The notes below the pieces were generated by a model. It was not told where the DNA came from. It saw only the letters and a program-made list of their open reading frames with translations, and searched no databases. A DNA stretch of 11,538 nt, taken from positions 1 to 11,538 of the forward strand of contig WQUQ01000192.1 in the NCBI GenBank assembly GCA_009782025.1. Direction: 5' to 3'. A program made the translations under genes and the position numbers. This document shows, piece after piece, positions 1 through 5,487 of this stretch (the stretch's first letter is position 1; each line of letters opens with the position of its first letter). The DNA comes from Desulfobulbus sp. GTDB taxonomy: Bacteria; Pseudomonadota; Gammaproteobacteria; Burkholderiales; Rhodocyclaceae.

Positions 1-2179
1 CGTCGATGCCAGCATCCTCAGCGGCCACTGGAACGGCCAGCCGGCGCGGATCGGCGTTGGCCGCGACATCAGCGAGCGCTTGCGCGCCGAAGAACAGCAG
101 AGGCTGGCGGCCAGCGTCTTCGACCACGCCCACGAAGGGATCATGATTACCGATGTCAACGGCCGGATCGTCGAGGTCAACGCCACCTTCAGCGAACTGA
201 CCGGCTATGCGCGCACCGAGGCGGTGGGCCAGACAGCCGGCCTGCTCAAATCCGGCCATCACGACGCGAGCTTCTACCAGCAAATGTGGCAGAGCATCGA
301 CAAAGTCGACTACTGGTCGGGCGAAATCTGGAATCGCCGAAAATCGGGTGAAATCTTCGTCGAACACCTGAGCATTTCGACCGTGCGCGACCGGCACGGC
401 GAAATATCCCATTTCGTCGGCATCTTCGCCGACATCACGCCGATCAAGGAAAGCCAGCGCCACCTCGAACGACTGGCGCATTTCGACGCCCTGACCCAGT
501 TGCCGAACCGGATGCTGCTGGCCGACCGGATGCAGTTGGCGATGGCGCAGTGCGCACGCAACGGCAAAATTCTCGCCGTTTGCTATCTCGATCTCGACAA
601 CTTCAAGCCGGTCAACGACAACCTCGGCCACGCCGCCGGCGACCGCCTGCTGATCGAGGTCGCGCGCCGGCTCAAGGAATGCGTCCGTACTGGCGACACC
701 GTATCGCGCCTGGGCGGCGACGAGTTCGTGCTGCTTTTCTCCAACCTCGACAACGACCTCAAAACCGACCGCGCCATCGAGCGCGTTATCTCGGCGCTCG
801 CCCGCCCTTTCACCATCGACGGACACACCGTGCACATCTCGGCCAGTATCGGCGTCACGCTCTACCCGCAGGACGGCGTCGATGCCGACACCCTGCTGCG
901 CCAGGCCGACCAGGCGATGTATTCGGCCAAGCGGGCGGGACGCAACCGCTACCACCTGTTCGACCCCGAGCGTGACCGGCGCGCCCGTATCCGTCATGAA
1001 AAAATCACCCGTATCCGCGCCGGCCTGAGCAACGGCGAATTCCTTCTCCATTACCAGCCCAGAGTCAATATGCGCACCGGCGAGGTGATCGGCGTCGAAG
1101 CCGTGGTCCGTTGGCAACACCCGGAACGCGGTCTGCTACCGCCTGACCGCTTTCTGCCAACCCTCGGGGACGACGCGCTGGCTGGCGAACTGGGCAACGA
1201 GCTGGGGGATTGGGTCTTGCGTCAAGCGCTCGACCAGCTCGCTGCCTGGATCAATCAAGGCCGGCGCTTGGCCCTCGGCGTCAGCATCTCCGGCGAGTAC
1301 CTGCAACAGCCGGACTTCGTCGACCGCCTGGGCGAGTTGCTGGCCACCCGCCCGAACGTGCCGCCGGCGTTGCTCGAACTGCAAGTTCTCGAAACCACCG
1401 TTCTCGAAGATCAGGCCAAGGGCGTCGAAGTGTTCACCGCCTGCGATCGGCTCGGCGTGTGCTTCGTGCTCGCCGACTTCGGCGCCGGCTCCGCCTCGCT
1501 GACCTGGTTCCGCCGCCTGCCGGTCGAGGCCTTGAAAATCGACCCGTCCTTTGTCCGCGACATGCTCGACAACCCGGATCACCTGGCCGTCGTCGAAGGC
1601 GCCATCGGCCTGGCCCGGGCCTTCCGTCGCCAGGTCATCGCCGGCGGCGTCGAATCGGTCGAACAGGGTCTGGCCCTGCTCCTGCTCGGCTGCGATGAAG
1701 CCCAGGGCAGCGGCATCGCGCGGCCGCTGCCGGCCGCTGATCTGGCCGGCTGGATCGATACCTTCCGGGCCGACGAGTTATGGCTATCGGCTTCCACATT
1801 CCGCTGGTCGCACGAGGATTTGCCGTTGTTGATGGCCGAAATCGAGCACATCAACTGGAAAAAGGCGCTCTACGCCTGGCTCGTAGCGGCGGATGCCAAC
1901 CGCCCGCCGCCGCCCGCCAGCGCGCGGGAATGCCGCTTCGGACGCTGGTATCACGGCCCGTTCAGCCGGCGCTACGCCGCCAGCCCCGGCTTCGCCGATC
2001 TGGAGCCGCTGCATGAGCGCATCCACGCCATCGGCGAACAATTGCTCGCCAACCATGCCCGCCTCGACGCTACCGCCACCCAGGCGCTGCGCGACGAACT
2101 GGAGGCGATCAGCCAGGAAATGGTGCAACGCCTGCAACAGCTACCGCTGGAAGCGCTGATCGGGACCCGGCGCCGTTGA
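1..2179 (+). CDS. PAS-PAS-GGDEF-EAL-CZB cyclic-di-GMP signalling protein, 5' end missing
   Basis: This is a cytoplasmic or membrane-linked signalling protein that probably makes cyclic-di-GMP in response to its sensory domains. The frame is open to base 2, and codons 2-79 encode the end of a PAS domain (ARIGVGRDISER). A TTG at 80 is therefore internal and the true start lies outside the window. Residues below are counted from that TTG. A second PAS domain spans about 8-125. The GGDEF domain has an intact GGDEF (212-216) and the RxxD inhibitory site (203-206) five residues before it. The EAL domain (about 310-560) keeps the first Glu as EAV (340-342) but has Ser402, Gln435, Ala465 and Gly522 where active phosphodiesterases carry Asn, Glu, Asp and Glu. 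The C-terminus (about 575-690) is a CZB zinc-binding domain with CRFGRW and His590, Cys618, His645, His649. Domain calls are firm. Cyclase activity and loss of phosphodiesterase activity are inferred from residues. Confidence 0.93.
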   Translation, partial: VDASILSGHWNGQPARIGVGRDISERLRAEEQQRLAASVFDHAHEGIMITDVNGRIVEVNATFSELTGYARTEAVGQTAGLLKSGHHDASFYQQMWQSIDKVDYWSGEIWNRRKSGEIFVEHLSISTVRDRHGEISHFVGIFADITPIKESQRHLERLAHFDALTQLPNRMLLADRMQLAMAQCARNGKILAVCYLDLDNFKPVNDNLGHAAGDRLLIEVARRLKECVRTGDTVSRLGGDEFVLLFSNLDNDLKTDRAIERVISALARPFTIDGHTVHISASIGVTLYPQDGVDADTLLRQADQAMYSAKRAGRNRYHLFDPERDRRARIRHEKITRIRAGLSNGEFLLHYQPRVNMRTGEVIGVEAVVRWQHPERGLLPPDRFLPTLGDDALAGELGNELGDWVLRQALDQLAAWINQGRRLALGVSISGEYLQQPDFVDRLGELLATRPNVPPALLELQVLETTVLEDQAKGVEVFTACDRLGVCFVLADFGAGSASLTWFRRLPVEALKIDPSFVRDMLDNPDHLAVVEGAIGLARAFRRQVIAGGVESVEQGLALLLLGCDEAQGSGIARPLPAADLAGWIDTFRADELWLSASTFRWSHEDLPLLMAEIEHINWKKALYAWLVAADANRPPPPASARECRFGRWYHGPFSRRYAASPGFADLEPLHERIHAIGEQLLANHARLDATATQALRDELEAISQEMVQRLQQLPLEALIGTRRR

Positions 2180-2245
2180 TCCCCGGCGGAATCCAGCAGT
2201 TCGGAAAAACTACCCGCCACGGCGCCGCCATTCATGCGTTCCCCC

Positions 2246-2269
2246 TGTCTCTATCGGTGTCTCTATCGG
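2246..2269. repeat. Perfect 12-bp tandem duplication upstream of ccmA
   Basis: The unit TGTCTCTATCGG occurs twice head to tail in the 154-bp spacer before ccmA, ending directly at the candidate -35 box. Two perfect copies of a 12-mer could be a recent slippage duplication or a pair of regulator half-sites; the sequence alone does not decide. The rest of the 2180-2333 spacer shows no gene and no convincing terminator. Confidence 0.6.
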
Positions 2270-2298
2270 TTGGAACAACGCCAATCTGCCATTAAACT
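2270..2298 (+). promoter_or_regulatory. Candidate sigma-70-type promoter for the ccm operon
   Basis: TTGGAA (2270-2275) and TAAACT (2293-2298) match the -35 and -10 consensus at four of six positions each and are separated by 17 bp. They lie 36 bp before the ccmA start, in the locally AT-rich part of the spacer. The match is weak and was not scored statistically, but this is the best candidate in the only sizeable gap ahead of the operon. Confidence 0.3.
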
Positions 2299-2333
2299 CA
2301 CGGATTCAAAAAATTTCCCGTGGTTTTTCCCCG

Positions 2334-2948
2334 ATGCTCGAAGCTGACAATCTGGAATGCGTGCGCGGCGAGCGCCGGCTGTTCGCGGGTCTCGGCTTTC
2401 GCCTGGCGGCGGGGGAATTGCTCCACCTGCAAGGCAGGAACGGGGCGGGCAAAACCAGTCTGCTGCGCATGCTGCTCGGCCTCTTGCCGCCGGAGGCTGG
2501 CGAGATTCGCTGGCAGGGCGAAGCGATCCGCAAGCTGGCCGAGGATTACCGCGCCGATCTCTGCTATCTCGGCCACCTCAACGCCATCAAGGAAGAATTG
2601 ACACCGTTGGAAAACCTGCTCGCCGCCGCCCGCCTGGCCGATGAGGATTTGCCCGAGGACGACGCCCTTGACGCCCTGGAGCAGGTCGGCCTCGCCGGGC
2701 GCGAGGATCTCGCCTGCAAGTATCTGTCGCAGGGGCAGAAGCGGCGCGTCGCGCTGGCCCGTCTGGTCAAGGAACGGCGGCCGCTGTGGATTCTCGACGA
2801 GCCTTTCGTCGCCCTCGACGTCGCCGCCGTGGATTGGCTGGCCGGCCTCATTTCCGGCCACCTGCAACGCGGCGGCCTGGCGGTGATGACGACGCACCAG
2901 CCGGTCAGCATCGCCGCCGGCGCGGTGCGCGAACTGCGGCTCGGCTAA
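2334..2948 (+). CDS. ccmA: Cytochrome c maturation ABC transporter ATP-binding protein CcmA
   Basis: CcmA is the cytoplasmic ATPase of the CcmABCD complex. In the family, ATP hydrolysis releases holo-CcmE, the haem chaperone, from CcmC and CcmD. All ABC ATPase motifs are present in the 204-residue protein: Walker A GRNGAGKT (34-41), signature LSQGQ (131-135), Walker B LWILDE (151-156) with the catalytic Glu, and the H-loop His188. The size is usual for CcmA. The ATG at 2334 has no clear Shine-Dalgarno sequence but gives the expected N-terminus. It is the first gene of the ccm operon; ccmB begins 10 nt after its stop. Confidence 0.97.
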   Translation: MLEADNLECVRGERRLFAGLGFRLAAGELLHLQGRNGAGKTSLLRMLLGLLPPEAGEIRWQGEAIRKLAEDYRADLCYLGHLNAIKEELTPLENLLAAARLADEDLPEDDALDALEQVGLAGREDLACKYLSQGQKRRVALARLVKERRPLWILDEPFVALDVAAVDWLAGLISGHLQRGGLAVMTTHQPVSIAAGAVRELRLG

Positions 2949-2958
2949 GGGTGGGTTG

Positions 2959-3627
2959 ATGTTCAAGATCATCCTGGCGGTCATCGGCCGCGATCTGAAA
3001 CTGGCCATGCGCCGCCAGGCCGACATCGTTTCGGCGCTGTTTTTCTTCATCATCGTGGTCAGCCTGTTCCCGCTCGGCGTCGGTCCCGAACCCGACCTGC
3101 TGCGCAAGCTCGCCCCCGGCGTGCTGTGGGTGGCGGCGCTCCTGGCGACCATGCTGTCGCTGCCGCGCCTGTTTGCCGACGATCACCGCGACGGCACGCT
3201 GGAGCAACTGGCGCTGGCTCCGTATCCGCTTGGCCTCGTCGTCACCGGCAAAGTGATCGCTCACTGGCTTGTTTCCGGCCTGCCGCTGGCGCTGATCGCG
3301 CCGGTGCTCGGCATCCAGTTCGATCTTTCCGCCGAGGCGCTGGTCGTGCTGACCGGATCCATCCTGCTCGGCACGCCAGCTTTGTCCGGCATCGGGGCCA
3401 TCGGCGCGGCGCTGACGCTCGGCTTGCGCGGCGGCGGCGTGCTGTTGTCGCTCCTGGTGCTGCCGCTGTACATTCCGGTGTTAATATTCGGCGCTGGCGC
3501 GGTTGATGCCACGGTGTCCGGTCTGGGGGGGGAAGGACACCTTTCCCTGCTCGCCGCGCTGACTTTCGCCTCACTCGGCTTCGCCCCCTGGGCCTCGGCC
3601 GCCGCCCTCAAAATCGCTCTCGAATGA
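2959..3627 (+). CDS. ccmB: Haem exporter/ABC transporter permease CcmB
   Basis: CcmB is the inner-membrane permease partner of CcmA. The 222-residue protein is strongly hydrophobic, with about six membrane segments and the family segment FADDHRDGTLEQL (72-84) in a cytoplasmic loop. A TTG directly before the ATG (2956) would add one residue, but the ATG at 2959 is preferred because AGGG (2948-2951) lies 7 nt upstream of it. The last codons overlap the ccmC start as ATGA, which suggests translational coupling. An eight-G run (3525-3532) falls within the coding sequence near residue 190. Confidence 0.96.
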   Translation: MFKIILAVIGRDLKLAMRRQADIVSALFFFIIVVSLFPLGVGPEPDLLRKLAPGVLWVAALLATMLSLPRLFADDHRDGTLEQLALAPYPLGLVVTGKVIAHWLVSGLPLALIAPVLGIQFDLSAEALVVLTGSILLGTPALSGIGAIGAALTLGLRGGGVLLSLLVLPLYIPVLIFGAGAVDATVSGLGGEGHLSLLAALTFASLGFAPWASAAALKIALE

Positions 3628-4388
3628 CAGATCGCTTCAATCTCTATCGCTTCGCCTCGCCGGCGACCTTTTATCCGCTGGCCGGCAGGATGATCCCGTG
3701 GTTCGTCGTCGCCGCCGTCATTTTCGGCGCGGCCGGGCTGTGGTTCGGCATGCTGGTCGCGCCAACCGACTTCCAGCAGGGCGAGGGCTACCGGATCATT
3801 TTCATCCACGTTCCGGCCTCGTGGATGTCGATGTTCATCTATCTGGTCATGGCTTTCTGGGCGGCCATCGGTCTCGCCTTCAACACCCGCCTGTCGGGCA
3901 TGATGACCCAGGCGCTGGCCCCGACCGGCGCGCTGATGGCCTTTCTCTCGCTATGGACCGGCGCGCTGTGGGGCAAGCCGATGTGGGGCGCGTGGTGGGT
4001 CTGGGATGCCCGGCTGACCTCGGAACTGATCCTGCTCTTTCTCTACATCGGCTACCTGGCGCTGACCGCCGCCATCGACGACACGCGCCGCGCCGACAAG
4101 GCCGGGGCGCTATTGCTGCTGGTTGGCGTGGTGAATATCCCGATCATCTATTTCTCGGTCAAATGGTGGAACACGCTGCACCAGGGGTCGAGCGTCAATT
4201 TCGCCAAATCGTCGATGGCCGTCACCATGCTCTGGGGCATGCTGCTGATGGCGCTGTGCTTCTGGATGTATTCGATTGCCGTGGCGCTCGCCCGCGTGCG
4301 CACCATCATGCTCGAACGCGAACGCAACACCGACTGGGCGCGGGCGGAACTGGCCGGCGAAAAGGCGGTCGGAGAGCAATCATCCTAA
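3624..4388 (+). CDS. ccmC: Haem-handling membrane protein CcmC
   Basis: CcmC presents haem at the periplasmic face of the inner membrane and passes it to CcmE. The 254-residue protein has about six membrane helices and the tryptophan-rich WWD signature (WGAWWVWDARLT, about 121-132). Two periplasmic His residues, His62 (IHVPASW) and His186 (TLHQGSS), match the axial haem ligands known for the family. The start overlaps the ccmB stop as ATGA. The 3' end is altered: the last Ser codon (TCC) and the TAA stop use bases of the inserted element that begins at 4384. The reconstructed ancestral gene would end Glu-Gln-Ser-TGA, one residue shorter. The protein should work normally because only the extreme C-terminus differs. 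Confidence 0.97.
   Translation: MTDRFNLYRFASPATFYPLAGRMIPWFVVAAVIFGAAGLWFGMLVAPTDFQQGEGYRIIFIHVPASWMSMFIYLVMAFWAAIGLAFNTRLSGMMTQALAPTGALMAFLSLWTGALWGKPMWGAWWVWDARLTSELILLFLYIGYLALTAAIDDTRRADKAGALLLLVGVVNIPIIYFSVKWWNTLHQGSSVNFAKSSMAVTMLWGMLLMALCFWMYSIAVALARVRTIMLERERNTDWARAELAGEKAVGEQSS
4371..4376 (+). promoter_or_regulatory. Displaced ribosome binding site, formerly of ccmD
   Basis: GGAGAG lies inside the last codons of ccmC. With the 4384-4617 element and one ATCAT copy removed, its GGAG would sit 7 nt ahead of the ccmD ATG, which is good Shine-Dalgarno spacing. In the present sequence it lies about 245 nt from ccmD and no start codon follows it at a useful distance. Confidence 0.5.
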
Positions 4389-4400
4389 AAACCGTAGTTG
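4379..4400. repeat. Left end of inserted element: target duplication plus terminal inverted repeat
   Basis: ATCAT (4379-4383) is the left copy of the 5-bp direct repeat. It is followed by the 17-bp inverted repeat CCTAAAAACCGTAGTTG (4384-4400), which is the exact reverse complement of 4601-4617. The CCTAA at its tip supplies the present ccmC stop codon. Confidence 0.88.
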
Positions 4401-4617
4401 ACCGCTTGTGATCCTTGAGAAATCCGCATGAACACGACCTTTCCCGGCTTCGATGAGCGTCACCGCATGAGTGAGGCCGCTACGCGCCCGATCAGGCCGC
4501 CCTCGGGCGCGCTGGCGACGTTGCTCCTCCTTGCAGGCATCAGCCTGCCGCGTCGTCGCGCCTTGCCAGCCCACCCGATGCCGACCTACTCCGGCGCGTC
4601 CAACTACGGTTTTTAGG
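4384..4617. mobile_element. 234-bp MITE-like element inserted between ccmC and ccmD
   Basis: The element is bounded by perfect 17-bp terminal inverted repeats and flanked by the 5-bp direct repeat ATCAT (4379-4383 and 4618-4622). It is too small to encode a transposase, so it would need one supplied in trans. The strongest evidence is the empty-site reconstruction: deleting it with one ATCAT gives GAG CAA TCA TGA, in which the ccmC stop and the ccmD start overlap as ATGA, the arrangement seen at five other junctions of this operon. Inside are a 6-bp-stem hairpin (GCAGGC 4534-4539, GCCTGC 4544-4549) and an ORF (4428-4616). The transposase family could not be assigned from the end sequence. Confidence 0.85.
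4428..4616 (+). CDS. Possible 62-codon small ORF inside the inserted element
   Basis: No protein family is recognised. The ORF starts with ATG, has GAG 8-10 nt upstream, and ends at a TAG within the right inverted repeat, 4 nt before the ccmD ATG. Counting its codons, 50 of 62 end in G or C, close to the bias of the surrounding genes. The predicted peptide has a short hydrophobic stretch (ALATLLLLAGI) followed by three Arg and a Pro-rich, aromatic tail ending in NYGF. It may be a real peptide, a decayed fragment of a captured gene, or chance. Its stop position could allow ribosomes to reinitiate at ccmD. Confidence 0.25.
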   Translation: MNTTFPGFDERHRMSEAATRPIRPPSGALATLLLLAGISLPRRRALPAHPMPTYSGASNYGF

Positions 4618-4622
4618 ATCAT
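4601..4622. repeat. Right end of inserted element: terminal inverted repeat plus target duplication
   Basis: CAACTACGGTTTTTAGG (4601-4617) is the exact reverse complement of 4384-4400 and is followed by the second ATCAT (4618-4622). The last two bases of this ATCAT are the first two of the ccmD start codon. The AGG of the repeat end is the only Shine-Dalgarno-like sequence near ccmD, and it is too close to the ATG (3 nt). Confidence 0.88.
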
Positions 4623-4821
4623 GATTTACTGGAACAGCGTCGGCGATTTTCTCGCCATGGGCGGCTACGGCGTGTACGTCTGGGGGTCGTTCGGCGTCAC
4701 CGCGCTGGTGATGGCGGTCGAGCCGATCCTCGTCGTTCGCCAGCGCAAAAACACCATCGCCCGCCTGAAGCGCCAGTTGCGCGCCGAGGAGCGGGCCGCA
4801 ACCCGGAGCACCACGGCATGA
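4621..4821 (+). CDS. ccmD: Haem exporter small subunit CcmD
   Basis: CcmD is a small inner-membrane protein that helps CcmAB and CcmC release haem-loaded CcmE. The 66-residue product shows the family pattern: an N-terminal segment with [14 protein letters not shown], one membrane helix (about residues 22-40), and a basic, charged cytoplasmic tail ([14 protein letters not shown]). The ATG at 4621 is chosen because the protein then begins [10 protein letters not shown] as expected and the ORF upstream in this frame is not CcmD-like. The start codon abuts the inserted element, leaving a poor ribosome site (AGGA ending 2 nt before ATG). The stop overlaps the ccmE start as ATGA. Confidence 0.92.
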   Translation: MIYWNSVGDFLAMGGYGVYVWGSFGVTALVMAVEPILVVRQRKNTIARLKRQLRAEERAATRSTTA

Positions 4822-5312
4822 AATCCCGTCACAAGAAACTGGCGCTGATCGGCGGCGCGCTCGCCGTCATCGGCATCATCGCCGCCCTGGTGCTGAACGC
4901 CCTGAACAGCAACATCGCGCTGTACATCTCGCCGACCGATGTCGCCGCCGGCAAGGCTCCGGCCGACCGGCTGTTCCGCATCGGCGGCCTGGTCAAGGAT
5001 GGCAGCCTCGCCCGCCAGGCCGACGGCGTCACGATCGCCTTCGTCGTCACCGATACCGAGCACGACATGCTTGTCCATTACAAGGGCATCCTTCCCGACC
5101 TGTTCAAGGAGGGTAAGGGCGTCGTCGCCCAGGGCCGGCTGGCCGCCGACGGCACCTTCACCGCCAGCGAGGTGCTGGCCAAGCACGACGAAAACTACAT
5201 GCCGCCGGAGGCCGCCAAGGCTGTCGGCGACGCCCATGCCCGCGCCGCCGAGAAAAAGGCGGCCGAGGATGCGCCCGTCACCCCGACCGCCCCGCCAACC
5301 GCGAGCAACTAA
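4818..5312 (+). CDS. ccmE: Periplasmic haem chaperone CcmE
   Basis: CcmE binds haem covalently in the periplasm and hands it to CcmF for attachment to apocytochrome c. The 164-residue protein has an N-terminal membrane anchor (about residues 8-28), an OB-fold body, and the haem site [11 protein letters not shown], in which His123 is the covalent haem ligand and Tyr127 the axial ligand by family knowledge (HxxxY type). The tail after about residue 135 is Ala-, Lys- and Pro-rich and probably flexible. The start overlaps ccmD as ATGA, with GGAG (4805-4808) 9 nt upstream. A palindromic repeat follows the gene. Confidence 0.97.
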   Translation: MKSRHKKLALIGGALAVIGIIAALVLNALNSNIALYISPTDVAAGKAPADRLFRIGGLVKDGSLARQADGVTIAFVVTDTEHDMLVHYKGILPDLFKEGKGVVAQGRLAADGTFTASEVLAKHDENYMPPEAAKAVGDAHARAAEKKAAEDAPVTPTAPPTASN

Positions 5313-5358
5313 AGTATTTTCTACTTGAATGATGACATCAAACCCCCCGATGCCGTTA

Positions 5359-5442
5359 GCCCCCACCCTGACCCTCCCCCGCAAGCAGGGGAGGGAATCA
5401 AACGCCTTCCCCCGCCTGCGGGGGAAGGTTGGGATGGGGGGC
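5359..5442. repeat. REP-like composite palindrome between ccmE and ccmF
   Basis: The 175-bp gap between ccmE and ccmF holds a C-rich/G-rich palindromic unit. Hairpin 1 pairs CCCTCCCC (5372-5379) with GGGGAGGG (5388-5395). Hairpin 2 pairs CCTTCCCCCGC (5405-5415) with GCGGGGGAAGG (5418-5428). Outer arms (about 5359-5373 and 5427-5442) form an imperfect inverted repeat around both. Similar C/G-rich palindromes are dispersed between genes in many GC-rich proteobacteria. It could slow or attenuate transcription into ccmF or protect the upstream mRNA. It has no T-run after the stems and so is not a standard terminator. No gene is seen in the rest of 5313-5487. Confidence 0.75.
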
Positions 5443-5487
5443 GGCGGCGTCAAAAATGTATGCAGTTGAACAGAAAGCGCTCTAAGC

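Noticed and set aside
80..82. TTG as the start codon of the GGDEF-EAL gene
   Set aside because: The frame is open to base 2 and encodes the end of a PAS domain, so the gene begins outside the window.
2270..2284. TTGG-N7-CCAA as a regulator palindrome before ccmA
   Set aside because: Four-base arms are too short to be meaningful, and it does not match the FNR pattern TTGAT-N4-ATCAA.
2298..3152. Long minus-strand ORF opposite ccmA and ccmB
   Set aside because: It lies opposite clear ccm genes and has no recognisable domain; long antisense frames are expected in GC-rich coding DNA.
4398..4426. Promoter at the left end of the element (TTGACC as -35)
   Set aside because: No acceptable -10 box occurs 16-18 bp downstream.
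4534..4549. Hairpin GCAGGC-ATCA-GCCTGC inside the element as a terminator
   Set aside because: No T-run follows, and a terminator here would silence six downstream ccm genes.
4380..4622. 80-codon minus-strand ORF across the inserted element
   Set aside because: It starts and ends in the inverted repeats and their flanks, and its third-position GC bias appears weaker than that of the plus-strand ORF, so it is probably chance.
5359..5442. CRISPR array or intrinsic terminator between ccmE and ccmF
   Set aside because: There are no direct repeats with regular spacers and no T-run after the stems; a REP-like palindrome explains the structure better.
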